Shown here: piece by piece, positions 1 to 12,210 of the stretch | How the letters are laid out: every line of letters starts with the position of its first letter | How positions within the stretch are numbered: position 1 is the stretch's first letter | DNA from: Pomacea canaliculata | Lineage: Eukaryota > Mollusca > Gastropoda > Architaenioglossa > Ampullariidae | Reading direction: 5' to 3' | NCBI RefSeq assembly: GCF_003073045.1 | Contig: NC_037599.1 | Span: 5,778,247-5,842,246 of the forward strand | DNA: 64,000 nt | Notes under the pieces: generated by a model | Database searches by the model: none | Seen by the model: only the letters and a program-made list of their open reading frames with translations | What the model was told of the DNA's origin: nothing | Program-made: the position numbers and the translations under genes

Positions 1-190
1 TTCTTTGAACATAATGTGTCCCCCTCTTTGGGCTCACAGAGCTTTTTTAATTCTGGGTATTGAGCCTTTTTATTCGTATGACCCACTCTTTTTGTAAAGC
101 TCTGTCCTTCGGAAACTGGTAAAAGGAAAATGTGGAATTTTTTCCCACCTTTTCATGGCAATCGGGTGCAGCACATTCTCGAGACATGGT
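1..190 (-). pseudogene. THAP zinc-finger coding fragment, broken
   Basis: A minus-strand frame starting at the ATG at 185-187 encodes 46 residues with the opening of a THAP domain: two cysteines spaced C-x4-C (MSRECAAPDC), then the typical F-x2-FPKD, a conserved Trp (KEWV) and a basic IKR. THAP domains are C2CH DNA-binding modules of about 80-90 residues, found in transcription factors and in P-element-like transposases. Here a stop at 47-49 cuts the frame before the second Cys/His pair. Beyond the stop the same frame reads KSSV, then Ser and Lys, which weakly resembles the continuation of the domain and suggests decay. The fragment touches the window edge, so what lies beyond base 1 is unknown. 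It could be a transposon remnant or the broken end of a cellular gene. Family recognition is fairly good; functionality is unlikely. Confidence 0.55.
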
Positions 191-994
191 TCTGTCTGGT
201 AAACAGTTTTGGTCAAATACAACATTCTGCAAAACCTTCAACTTTCTTCTCATGAACAGACACGATATAGAATAGACGAGATTCAAATGGATCCTGCTCT
301 TGACGAGATTCTAAGTAGTTTTATTTTGTCTTGAAAATCCCTTAGGGAACCCAAGACCTTCCCGTCTTTCTTGTAGGCTGGGGTAGAGCACGAGAGACAC
401 GATTTTTAGAGCTTTTCTTTATCTCGCTCTCTCAGTTACGACTGGTCGTTGTGGATTTTATCAAGATTTAATCGGAAGATTTGACTGACAATGAAATTTA
501 GTAATTTTGATTATATAAATAACTTTCTCTTTTACTGCATAACCCGAACTGAGCAGAGGCAATCATCTATTGGGTTAAAGATCAGAATTTACTCGATCGA
601 CAGACTGTAAGTACATCAACATTGAGAGTTCTGTCCCTTCCCCTGACAGTCTCAGGGTATCAGCTCTCCTTGATATTGTTTATGTTTTGTGGTCGTGCTT
701 TGATTTGGATAAAAATGTTGGACCATCATGTTTACATATGCTTCTGCTACGTTTCTTCCTCTTCTGGTTTGCAACAGGACGATATATATATATATAATGT
801 TATTTTAAAGTGCGAACTGTTTAGATCTGTCGGCTGGATTCCATTCCGCCTGCTTCACTCTCTTCGGCAGCCACCTTGAGCTGCACTGAATAAACTGAAG
901 TGATGATCACCATCTTGCAGTTTTATACAATAACATTTTTTCATATTCTAAAGATTATTCAATATCTTCCCAGTGGTCTCCTGATGTAACTCAC

Positions 995-1615
995 CTTATT
1001 CTCCGTAATCGTTACGGTAGATCTACAGTTATCGCCCTTTACTGTCGGAACGCAGCGAGTCCTGGCATTGTTCTTTCTTCTACATCTTTGTTACTATTTT
1101 GTTAACTTGTTCTACATCTTTGTTACTATTTTGTTAACTTGTTCTACATCTTTGTTACTATTTTGTTAACTTGTTCTACATCATTGTTACTATTTTGTTA
1201 ACTTATTCTACAACGTTGTTACTGTTTTATGATTTTGTTCAGCGTAATGGGTTCAACTTTGGATGAGGTATTGCGCTTTATAAATTCCCACCTATTATTA
1301 TTATTATTATTATTAATATTATTATTATTAACCTTTTCCATAGTGCTAGTCCTTTTTCACATCCCTGATTTTCCAATATCATGTTACTGTCCGTTCTTGT
1401 TCTTGTTATTTGGTTCCTCTTTGTGTTTTCTGTATTTTATTTTATTCGTTTAGTATGACTGTTTATTCTTTGATAACATATATGTATTTGTTTTCCTGTC
1501 CCTCGTATGCTGTCCATGTTTCGTTCTTGATCTTGAGCGCGAAAAGCATGCTCCTTAGGAGTATGAGTATGCGCTTTACAAATTTTGGCATTTTATTATT
1601 TTTATTATTATTAAT
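995..1615 (+). repeat. Dispersed repeat copies ending in GCGCTTTAYAAATT and (TTA)n
   Basis: Two adjacent repeat ends are visible. One runs to about 1333 and one to about 1615. Each ends with a GCGCTTTA-Y-AAATT block followed by a TTA-rich tail (1273-1333 and 1572-1613). The first copy also shares a stretch at about 1020-1065 (ATCGCCCTTTACTG, then ACGCAGCGAGTC) with 28635-28675, so this is a dispersed family. The tail shape suggests a LINE or SINE 3' end, but I see no reverse transcriptase. The short hydrophobic ORFs here are low-complexity translations. Confidence 0.5.
1079..1232 (+). repeat. 32-bp tandem repeat, about five units
   Basis: The unit TTCTACATCTTTGTTACTAT plus TTTGTTAACTTG (32 bp) is repeated about five times; the first three units are nearly perfect and the last two have drifted (ATCATTG, ACAACGTTG). 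It lies inside the dispersed repeat. The related copy near 28680 has only about one degenerate unit, so the expansion is local. Confidence 0.75.
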
Positions 1616-3278
1616 GGGCAACAATCATGGTCATTGCAGTCTACCTTGTGTTATCATTGATTCTCTGTGAGTAGGTTGGTGCATTTTAGTTAGTTTTTCA
1701 ATGTGTACTACTGTTAATAAAATATAAACATATTTCAAATGCGTATTTGTCAAAGATAAACTTCTGTAACTTTTTTTGTTTAATAGATGGTACATTTCTA
1801 GCATTGCATTTTTATTTTATAGTTACAACTGACTGTTGATAATGACATTTTAGCATTAAATGATATAATATAAAAATTTGATATATATTTATCGATGTAA
1901 ACACTTATTTAATTCTCATTTAGCTGCATGAAAAATTTATTCTTTCTTTACTTATACTCGCACTCATTTGTTTTAGACCCTCAATTCTATTTTAGTTGTG
2001 TGGAGCACGTACATCAATGGTGTCCTCACACTGTCACTTGTTCGTAGCATTATTATAAAAATCTTGTATTCCAAGTTATTATTTATTAACATTGCATGTA
2101 CTTGTGCATTCGAAATGAAGAATTAAAGTAGATATCATGTCAGATTTCACTTTCAAACTATATATTTAGAGTAAAAAGCAGTTTCTCGGATACAGTTATT
2201 TTTTTCTAGGAGGGTAAGTATTTTCATAACCATATAGACTATGACTGACACATTTATTAAGCATGTAGAATATTACATTCAGAGTGAAGCATAATCGCAC
2301 ACATATACAAATGCAAGGACTGACAAGGGGCAGTGTAAGACAGCTACAAAGACATCTACCTGTTAAGACCACAGGTAGATGTTTCTCACCTGCAAATCAT
2401 GGAGACGTCGCTGCACGAGTTCCCCAAGTCGCCTGGACTCGTTGTCTCGCCATTCCTCGTCTTTGTCCACGTGACGCAGCCGGTGAAGGTCACTGGACAT
2501 CGCCCTTTAACGACAAAGATATTTTTTCCCTTATGATCACTACGACTTCATTGAGGATGGGCGTGGGATATACAAAGTAACAACAGGATTCAGAGGCAAT
2601 GTAGTGGTAAGTGTGAAAAACAAATCAAATTAGTTTTATAGAGTCGACCAGGAGATGTGAGTGGTTATTTAATTTGTGCACTTGTAACGGGCAGCATTAC
2701 AGCCGAGTAGGTCCTATTCTCTGCACTGACCAGTGATGATAAAAGGATGACAATGGAAGGATAGACACACTGGCCTGATGTCAGTCATGTCAGACTGTCT
2801 TGTATTGCACGAACAGCTTGTTGTGCCAGCTCGACATCAAAACTTTGTGAAGCATCAGAAGGGAGGTAATCAGTGTGAAGTCGACACTGCCATGTGTAGA
2901 TCTCAAATCTAAGTAATGGCAAGATGGCGCAGATGTGCCAGTGTAAATAAAATGGCCAAGAAAGAGACTAAAAGTCGCTCGGACACAGAAATCCACACTG
3001 AACAAATATCATAACAGATGTACTGATGAGCATAAGACACAAAACTTCTGGCACATCAGCGGACAAATATGAAAGTCAGGGAAAGCCAGTTATGTAAAGG
3101 GACATCACTCTCACTCTCACGCTCTAATCATACCTAACTGGTTCAGTCAATGAACTTCCAGTATTATTTTGCAAACGGAGATTACAAAACTGATTCAAAA
3201 ATCGGGGAAGAAAATTATATTTTATAATTGTTTACAGCTGAATATTGATTACCAAATAAAGAACAACTCACTTATTAA

Positions 3279-3330
3279 CTCACTCACTCACTCACTCACT
3301 CACTCACTCACTCACTCACTCACTCACTCA
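3279..3330 (+). repeat. (CACT)n microsatellite
   Basis: About thirteen uninterrupted CACT units between exons 3 and 4 of FUT8-like copy A. Confidence 0.95.
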
Positions 3331-4037
3331 AGGAGGCATTAACAGTCTCAGCTATCTGTGACCCTTATTACCTCTTCGCTCAGTCCATTTATCGCATAAT
3401 ATAATAATTAATAACACACAACACTCACTGCATACAACTCTGTTGTTATTTGTTCTTAGACTAACACCTTACTGTTTATATTCTTCAAGTTCTCTCTGTG
3501 TGTTGCTTATAAACTGCGTCGTGTTTCCATCAACCTTAAAAGATCCACTCTTGAGTGCGTCCATCTTGGCAGTGATGAAGTAGAAGACCTCTCTCGCCGT
3601 TGATTCTACTCTCCGTCTCGCAGTCTCTCGCTCCGTACTCAGAGGGTACAGGGCCTTGGTTTGATTGAAGTCTGTGTGACAGTCACATGTGAAGTTAGTA
3701 TGACATCCTGGACAGCCAGCATTTTATCAAAGTGGTGTTAATACCAACAGACCAAAGCTTTTGTTGTCACAAACTTTATACCTGGATCACTGTGAGTGAG
3801 TAGTCGCTCGAGTTTCATCAGAGTTATGTCACCTGCAGCTTCCTTGAGACATTGCCGTGCCTTGTGTAACCCTTCGCTCAGTGTTGTCTCCCTTTGTTGA
3901 AGACATCTTCAGGAAACAGAGATCACACCAATAAACAAGAGATCAGTAATGTGGTGAATATTTGGATTTTATTGTTGATTTGTGTAGGCTTGAAGTGGGA
4001 ATGAACAATCCTTTACAATCCTTACAGTCCAGTTTAG

Positions 4038-4220
4038 AAATGCTGACAGTAACTAGCCCTGCTACCTTAAAGTTATCAGGTACAGTTTGTGCCCCCGCGA
4101 GGTTGCTAAACAACAGGCCAGTCAACAAAAAATTGCTGCTAGTAATTAGTTTTACTATCTTAAGATTAGAGGGAGCAAACTGTATCCCCGCGTGGTTGCT
4201 AAACAACAGGCTAGGTGATA
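4038..4220 (+). repeat. 93-bp tandem duplication in copy A intron 1
   Basis: Two diverged copies of a roughly 93-bp unit. Both end with CCCCGCG-R-GGTTGCTAAACAACAGGC (at 4093-4118 and 4186-4211) and both contain AGTAA-Y-TAG near the start. The ORFs across it on both strands are by-products of the duplication. Confidence 0.7.
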
Positions 4221-5649
4221 TTTTGATTGTTGACGCCTTACCTGGAGCGGATGTTATGAAGTGAGGGATTCATTCTCCACATGCATAATAAACAGCGGTT
4301 AGAAACACTTTTATAACTCCGGAAATAAGAGGCTTTCACACAAATAAATAAATGATCGTTTCGATGTAGATTCTATTTTGAACTACCCCATAATTTAAAA
4401 GAGGCTTACTGGTCTTCAGTTCTGTTTTGAAGACAGACATGAAAACCTGTGTTGCAAACAGTTTATTTCTCCTACAGAAAATGTTTCACCTTTCGTGTTA
4501 ACATTCATTCAAACTTTGCCAGTACTAAAATAAAAGGACTTTAATACCTGAATGTTTCTTTGTAGTTTTTGTCCACTAACTGTCTCTATTCTGTGGTCAT
4601 CTAAAATTAGTTAACCTTCAAACTTTTAAATCATAAATACATTACAGAGGCTTACAGTAATTAAGCCAGTAAATAAATACTCTATTATTGCATGCAAAAG
4701 TTTAAACTTCCATAACTTGTAAATAGTATTAATACCTTTGAATAATGTTTTGAAAATAAATGTTACTCAAAGCTCTCCAGAATAACAATAAACAGCATAA
4801 CAATATAGCATATTATACACAGTGCATGACTTGAATAAGAATATAAATAAAAATAATTTGTTGGAAAACAGCGAAATAAACAATGCGCAATCAACAATTC
4901 AAAAAGTGGGAAACAGAAGAAAATCAGATTAACAAAAAGGACAACATTTAAATCTTACCTGTCACTTTATCGGTCAGTTCAAGTATGATATAAAACTCTC
5001 AAGCTCTTTACCTTTCCATGAGTTCAGAAAGCTTGATGTCTATGTTCTCTGGAGTACGAAGAGGCTGAAATCGAGTTGTCAACATTTCGCATGAGGACCA
5101 CAGATTATTCAGGATCCAACTGAAACTGGGATGAATCACTAGAAGGAGGATGACAACCAAACTAATAACGGTTACGGCAACAGCCTCCTCTCTCTTGCCA
5201 TCGCTGGTGTCTGCACAATAAATGAAAAAGAGTTGCTGTCCAGGAATATTGCCAGATTTATCTTATTTCTGTTTAGCTCGAAGGTTGATTTAGAAATATA
5301 AGTCTGGAAAAGATTAGCAAACATAAAAATCCACATTTTTGACGACAACTTCATAAAAATTCACAATCTAAAGACAAAAGCAGATAAACTTACTTTTTAC
5401 AAACCTAAGGATACGGTCACGACGACAAAAAATCCTTCAAGAATGCGCTGCTCCATCTCTCTTTGTTTTTCTATATTTTCTTAGATTTTCATCTTTGTTG
5501 TAATGGTTTTTGCTTCCATGTTTCGCACGGAACTTAATCTTTAAGCTCCCAAACTGAAGATAATAAAGAACTTGGGACGTGTTGACGGGGAGTAGAAACA
5601 AGAACAGTGCCCTGCAATTTCCATGTTTACCACCAAATATACCAAAGTA

Positions 5650-5902
5650 CAGTGGAACCTCGGTTAGTGAACGCCTCCGATAGCGAACGTTTCGGAAAAC
5701 AAATAAAAATTTCGTTAAAAATTTGCACCGGGTAGCCAACAGCCACGTCACCCACACGTGACCGACCAGCATGTCAGACCAAGCATCATTCGAGACAGAG
5801 TTACGATGGGTCGTTCGTTATCTTGTCAGCCTGTAACTTTCAAATATTAGCGAGTCAACAGGGGCTGGTAACCAACTGTGGTCGTTAACCGAGGTTCCAC
5901 TG
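5650..5902. mobile_element. Pogo/Tigger-like MITE with TA target duplication
   Basis: A 253-bp element. The left end reads CAGTGGAACCTCGGTTA and the right end is its reverse complement (TAACCGAGGTTCCACTG). It is flanked by TA on both sides (5648-5649, 5903-5904). TA target sites and CAGT-type inverted ends of this form are typical of the pogo/Tigger branch of Tc1/mariner. There is no transposase inside, so it would be non-autonomous. The minus-strand ORFs that cross it (5437-5772, 5818-6102) are not genes. Confidence 0.85.
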
Positions 5903-8900
5903 TAAGACACTCTGGCCAACCTCAGCTTCCATACCGGTCTGATGGTCCCACCCATCAATGCACGGACTCTAATAACAGTGTCAGGACGAAAGCTGATACA
6001 AGAGTGACAGATGGATGAGTTTGAGGCAGAAAGAAAATCAAGGTGAAGTTGAATAGTCTTGCTAGTTAATACACAAAATGTGCGATTTACACATGCTGGC
6101 ACTGTCGTCGAAACAATATTTTAGAACAGGAATAACAGTCAAAGTGAAATGACATAATAGTTTGTACTTTTCTGGAACACTATATTCGGTTTTTTTTTCC
6201 ATTGCTGTAGCAATATTGGATCACATCCGCCATTAATTTGTACAACCCACTGAAGCCACGCAAGTGGATTAAAAGCGTTGTGTGCTAACATAAATAAACA
6301 AATCAGTAAACTACTCACTAGACTGTGTCAGCTCTGTTACAGTCATTCATGGCAAAGCAATTAAAGCCATTTTCATAAGAGAGAGAGAGAGAGCAGAAAC
6401 TATGCGTACCTCACATGAAAGAATAAATCAGCAGTTCACTGGGTGCTGCTTGCCTCGTGCAGAACTCTCTTGTCGAGCAAATGGCTTCCTCTGATATTTT
6501 GTAGTTTGTTACCAGCTTATCCCAGCTCGATGCGTTAGTGTGGGGTTCGTAACCCCGTCTGGTGTGAGAGCGTTGATAATAAATGCCACAGCCTGGTCGT
6601 GTCCAATGTCTGCCTCTGGTAACGCCCGACTCTAATAAATGTCACATGAATTGTCACCCTGGGTGGGTGGGTCTGTGCTGTAGATTATTCCAATCGACCA
6701 ATCCGTGATAACCTTGCATAAGAAGGCCTTCTCAGTGGTTGTCACGTGAGGCTTTTGTTTTTGAGCTATCCAACATTGTTCTACAGGGTTACCATGACTA
6801 CTGTGTAGACTTACATGGATGAAGGAGCATCTCGACAGTCTGCAAAGGACAGGCACCAACCGGTTTTGAGTAGGTTGAGCGCATCTTCTGGTGTTATCTG
6901 TCAGAATGATGTATTTGATATTCATCGCTAGTGCCAGGGGGACGGATAGGTAGAGAGGTAGGGAAGCTTTTATGCCATCAAGGTGTTCGCTTGTAAGGTC
7001 CTGACATGTTAAACTGTAACCCCGGGGTATCTAGGTCAGCTCAACAGGCGCAGTCCTGCGGAACGGCGGTTGCAGACCGGGGTACAGTTCAGCTTGGTAT
7101 AGCTGACCTTTGTTAAGACCATCATGCCTTCACCTGACATGCAAATGAGAGGATGAAGCTAAGTAAAGCAAAGGCGACCATCCAAAACCTACTCGGTGCT
7201 AACCATTGCGAGGCTCGTGCAATAATCATGATAACAGTAAGATATGCTACTTATATACTTTGTTTTATTGTCTTTTGTATTTGAAATGTAAGTGCTTCTC
7301 TATACAATGGTTTCATTCTTTACGTTCAACTCGCCTTGCGTGAATACGGGTATCGGTCGATTCGATCATCGGACAACTCGACCAAGTTCTTCAGGTGATT
7401 CTACACAGGTATAAATGACTTTTGCAGTAGTTCTGAGATATTAAAGCAGCTATTCTGCATCCAACCGAGGTTGCTGCTGCTATTTTATTTTTAAATTAGA
7501 ATCCTGTGTCTGTCTCTCTTCTCTGTCACTGCGTGAAGCCAAGTAAAGCGAATGCGAGCATCGACCCGGCCTGCCAGAGGCGGGAAGGTCTTACGTCTGT
7601 TGGGAAGTGGGGCGAACGTGCCGGAGACGTGTCAGGGCATGGTCTCTGGGCGGTGACAGTGACCTGTATGTCGTAACTTTTTCTCCCACAGCCTGTTGTC
7701 GCCCTCGACATCCACGCCCGTCATGTCGCACACCTCCTAGTTCTATTTCCTCCCCTGTGTAGGTGAGGCAAGTCAAGGTACAGGGTCAGACCACGAACTT
7801 GTATTACTGGACTGCTGCCAGACTATTTTTTTCCCCCCAGTTAACTGCGAAAACGAGCCATGAGAAGACAAAGCTGCTGGTTTATTCACATTCTCTGTTT
7901 AGGCTCACCGAGACTAGCAGCGGATCACTTCGCAAGAAAAAGAAGCAACAACATACATTCAATTTAGCTTTTGTTGTTGTTTTTTTAAAACTGAAGATGT
8001 GGGATTTTATCTTGAAAGCTCTTCTCCATCTTTTTTTGTTTTTATACTGCTGAGTTTTGTCGATGTGTCCATAGATGGTTATGCTGAAACCAGCGTTTGT
8101 GATGCTGTAGCGAGACAAGATTTCCAACCTAGAATCGCGTTCCAAGCGAGGTGTGAATCTTGTTGTAAGGACAGAACCGAACTCTCAGCGAGAGTCAATG
8201 GTCTGTGCATACTACAAAATTAAATTTAACAGTCGAGAAACACAGGAAACTTTTAGGTTCAAAATATTACAGCTTGCAAAGATATGTGGATAGTGCACTA
8301 TTTTCTTTTGATATCAATGCGCGAGTGGGTGTTTAATCGTCTGCTAAAGAGCAACTACAAGTAACTACAAGTCAAATTTAAATAAAAATAACATGAAAAA
8401 GCTTCACACATACAACTCAATATTTATTTTTGGTTTTGATACAAAAAATGCCACGAAAATGTCTGCTAAATAATTCAGCAACACTAGAAGACCCAGCGTC
8501 TGTATTCCTCACAGGAACAGAAGCGGCAGCTAACATGGCCGCCACTCTTGCCTATTTCTGTTGATTCAGCAGGACCTGTACAGGACGACCAGTCCAGTCT
8601 TTGACAATCTTAAGCAAGTTCAACCGACCTTCACACCCGACCGACCTCCAAAAACATCCCCGCACCTCCACCCTGTGACTACTTGACCCCCTCGTGCTCT
8701 CCTTCGGTTACGGGGTCGTAAACCGGTCTGTTAGTACCCTCCAGCACGCACACCCCAGCCTGTACCTGTCCTGTGTGCGTGTGTATGCGTGCCATCTCCC
8801 ATACTACTCTATACAATGCTCCATGCTACTATACTAGTGCCACTGTAATGTTCTACCTTTTCCAAAATGTATTGCACATATAGATATTACATATTGCATT

Positions 8901-9020
8901 ACAAAAGGGCACAGTGATTCAAACAAATAACATTTTGTAGCCATGAGTAGGTCTGTAGTAACATTAGTTAGGACTGCAGCAACAACTGAAAAAAAACCCA
9001 GTAAAACCGTCAAACCTTAC

Positions 9021-9169
9021 CAGTTTCTTTATCTTGTGAAGGCAGTTTACTGCAACACATTTCCCCCTGTAATCTTTGCTTTCACTTTGTAATCTTTTTC
9101 TGGCTTCACAGCTCAATTGCTGGCACTCTCTGGACCACAGCTGGATCTGAAAGCCAGCATTGGGGTTTT
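9021..9169 (-). other. Unassigned exon-like ORF
   Basis: A minus-strand open stretch bounded by an acceptor-like CATCAG at about 9170 and a donor ending AAACTG then GTAAGG at 9019-9020. The frame encodes about 49 residues, including LWSRECQQLSCEARKRL and KCVAVNC. I do not recognise the family and find no partner exons in frame, so it could be chance. Confidence 0.2.
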
Positions 9170-10610
9170 CTGATGACATGCATGTGGACACACACACAGA
9201 GGAGCACTTGAATGAACAAAGTAGAGCTCAGGACTCAGATGTGTGATAAGCATGTGGAATAAGACACCTCTACATCGATACTTTAGGAACATCAGTTCCA
9301 CTCTAGTGCCATGTACTTTGCTTGACTGTTTCAAAACTCGAAATGAATAGCTCACTAACAGTATAAGAACAGTCACATAAGATGACTTGTGTATTAGCTA
9401 CAGAAGTATAGCATTGGTTTTAAAATACAATCATAGACATGCGCGAACAGAATCTCTGCAATCTTTGAGGATAAGTGTACATATCAAACATATACTTCTT
9501 TTCTCACTACTTAAAGCATTAAATGCTGTTGTTCGTTTTCCTTCCATAATCTGAAGAGACAAAAATGTTTCTGTCTAAGGATTTTGTACCCATGGTTATC
9601 ACTCAAAACTTAGAAAAGTATCCATGATTTATAATTTTAATTGTATGTGTCTCTAGTTCTCTCACATACATTCAGATTCAACTTTGAGTATTTGAACTTC
9701 AAACAATTTTTCCTGCTGCACTTTCTAAACGGATGCAATAAACTAAAATATAATAATGTATATCTATGTATATTTATATTGTTCTTAATTTTCGTTTCTT
9801 TTGGAGGGCTTGGTAGTTGGCTGGTTATGCAGGGCGATGCTAAATTAAGCTGGACTGCCCCGCGGTCTGCACCCACCCTTCCGCGAAACTGCACCTTGAT
9901 ACCACGTGATCACTCAGTTGTGCAGGCGTGTGCCGGGTGGATGATCATGGATTGGTCGGAAAGACTACAATGGCTCACAGCCCCGCCCCAGGTGCTGTAC
10001 TCAGGTGTTTCATCTCCATTGCAGCTTTGATTTTGCTGCGACATCGTTTACCGACGTTGTCAGGCACAGGTGGTCGTCTGCTTCTCTCCAACAGTTTCAT
10101 CAAACGGCGATGAAGGCTTGGAGAGTTACATGCTAACAAAAGCTGTTGGCTGAACAAAGAATAATGAAGGGTACAACAGCGTGCAGAGACATAAGTAGAG
10201 AACATCCAACCTACAAACAAATGTGAGATCCGGCGACAGCGAGGAAATTACCTGCAGACAACTGTTGGATCATTGTTTGTCATGAAAGGTGCGCACATTT
10301 TTGTTGTGGATCATGGGTGTGGCTTTAATTGCTTATTTACAACTGTCTTTAAAAGGTAGAACTGACACAGTGTAGTGAGTAGTTAACTTTTATTTATTTA
10401 ACACAAAACAGTCGTAATCCGATTCTGTAGTTCCAAGTGGCTGTAGTTGAGTAGAAATTAACGGTGAATGTGATGACATCCCCCTGACAAGGGCAGTTGT
10501 CTAAACTATTGGCTACCCAGTCGCTTTACACACACACACCACTGACACTTATCTGATGTTGAGCAGCTGGACGGCAGGTGACACACACCTGTTTAGTAGT
10601 GTGTAAAATA

Positions 10611-10693
10611 TGGTGGTGGTGGTGGTGGTGGTGGTGGTGGTGGTGGTGGTGGTGGTGGTGGTGGTGGTTGTTATTGTTGTTGTTGTTGTTGTT
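10611..10693 (+). repeat. (TGG)n then (TTG)n microsatellite
   Basis: About 19 TGG units (10611-10669) run into TTG units (10675-10693). The minus-strand His/Asn-rich ORF across it is a repeat translation. Confidence 0.95.
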
Positions 10694-12139
10694 TTCATCT
10701 GTGCTAGGGAAGGTAGGTACACACGGTGCTGACTTTTCCAAGCGGTAAGTTTCCCCTAATTCTCTGGCCCTGAGGCAGGGTGGAGATCACAGACAATATA
10801 TTACCCGAGCAATAACATTCCTTTCTCACCCGAGTTCTTGCTGTTGTCGTTTAGAAAGCTGAAGTGAAACGGTTTGCAACTGAACATACTGTCAGGGTTA
10901 GGACCGACAATTGAATGTATTCTCCATAAAATAGAGAGAAAAATAAAGAAGATAAAGTTGAACAGCGGAAATGACCCAAACATAAAGACAACTGAATTTT
11001 AAAACTTTAGTTTTTTATTTTTCGTCTATCTGTCTTTATCTCTATATCTTTCTATACTTATAAGGGATGATAATATTCAACATTGTCAGTTTATTCCTCT
11101 GGTGACTGACATAAAATACATGTGTTTGGGTGCAATGTTTGTATCTTTACAAATAGACAACATTCACTCCTGTAATACAATGAGATAATAATTTACCATC
11201 AATGTCAGCACTTTCAAAACTGAAATTCTTCTAACCCCGGTACAGCTCCACAGGACACGTGTATTGTCTCCATAGACATGTGTAGAACTGCGAGACCCAC
11301 TCGTATGTTATTACGGATTTTTATCTTGTTTACTTTACATATTTGTTATTCTGTGATATCAATTGTAAGATCAGTAGTACTGTTAATGTGTTGTTCCATT
11401 GTCATACTGGTGAGTTTGCTTTGCACTCAAAACCTGGGTGGATGCACACACAGACCGGTTATGTAAGCACGGACTACAAGCCCAATATTGGTATCCCCGC
11501 TGGTGAAGAGAGAAAGATAAGAGATATAGAGAAAGACAAAAACAAAGGACAGGCAAAGGTCCCACAGTGAACAAAACATGGCGGGATGCTTTGCATGACT
11601 AAACTTCTGACTGCAAAACATCAGTTCAGCCACCGCCCCAGTCTGAACAGTAAACACTCGTGTCGGGTAAACAAGTTGGAGTCAGAAGCTCTACACATCC
11701 ATAAAAACCTCGAGTATTTATATTCACGGTCGGGGGTTAACTGCTTGACCAGAGTGCTGGCAATAACTATCATCCAACTGAAGTCACCTAGACTGAAGGT
11801 GTGTGTTAAATGTCAAATTCTCCTTTGTCAGAAAATGACACCCTTTAAACTCTCATCCAGGCTTGGGGCAGATGGAGGCCATTGTACAATTAATTTTATG
11901 TACATCCGCTGCAGCTGTTCAGTCTACATTTTTGTCAGATGAAAAAGCTGTGGATGTTTGTTTTTTTTTCTATCCACTTTCCTTTTATGCTAGCAATATT
12001 GTTACAACTTCCTTCACAAAAACCTGGGAAATCGGAAAGCTAGCAAATAAGTATCTGTGCACATTTTTTTATTATTTTTTAACATAGTAATATTTATCTT
12101 AAATTAGTTTCAAACCGGTGTTTTTATTACAAACATTAC

Positions 12140-12210
12140 CTCAGGAATGCAGGTTGTTTCTCTTGAATTAAAATGAACAAACCGATACAGAAGGCCAATG
12201 ACACGTCCAT
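12140..12210 (-). other. Possible first coding exon with signal peptide
   Basis: The minus-strand ATG at 12208-12210 opens MDVSLAFCIGLFILIQEKQP, a hydrophobic leader that would serve as a signal peptide or anchor. The frame reaches a good donor (CTGAG then GTAATG at 12138-12139), leaving phase 2. No downstream exon could be joined with confidence. It may be the start of a secreted-protein gene or chance. Confidence 0.25.

Larger units (their letters stand above)
2390..5201 (-). pseudogene. FUT8-like gene copy A, exons 1-4 only, probable frameshift
   Basis: Minus-strand homologue of the 5' half of the complete FUT8-like gene at 15913-26288. Exons: complement(5012..5201), (3782..3906), (3473..3671), (2390..2504). 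Exon 3 is 199 nt and exon 4 is 115 nt, the same as in the other copy, and all intron phases agree. Exon 1 holds a membrane anchor (VTVISLVVILLLVIH) and ends ELME+AG, matching ELMD+AG in the other copy. Exons 2-4 encode the coiled-coil stem ([47 protein letters not shown]). The ATG aligned with the other copy's start reads only MARERRLLP then stop; a one-base shift restores the anchor frame. Alternatively, translation starts in an upstream exon spliced to the AG just before the ATG. No exons 5-9 (the catalytic part) are seen down to base 1. It is therefore either truncated or continues off the left edge. Confidence 0.75.

Noticed and set aside
3962-4264. 100-codon ORF in FUT8-like copy A intron 1
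   Set aside because: Open only because of the 93-bp tandem duplication; antisense to the gene and without a domain.
6530-6600. GGGTTCGTAACCCC B-box-like palindrome
   Set aside because: No tRNA fold and no element boundaries around it.
10526-10741. His/Asn-rich minus-strand ORF
   Set aside because: Direct translation of the TGG/TTG microsatellite.
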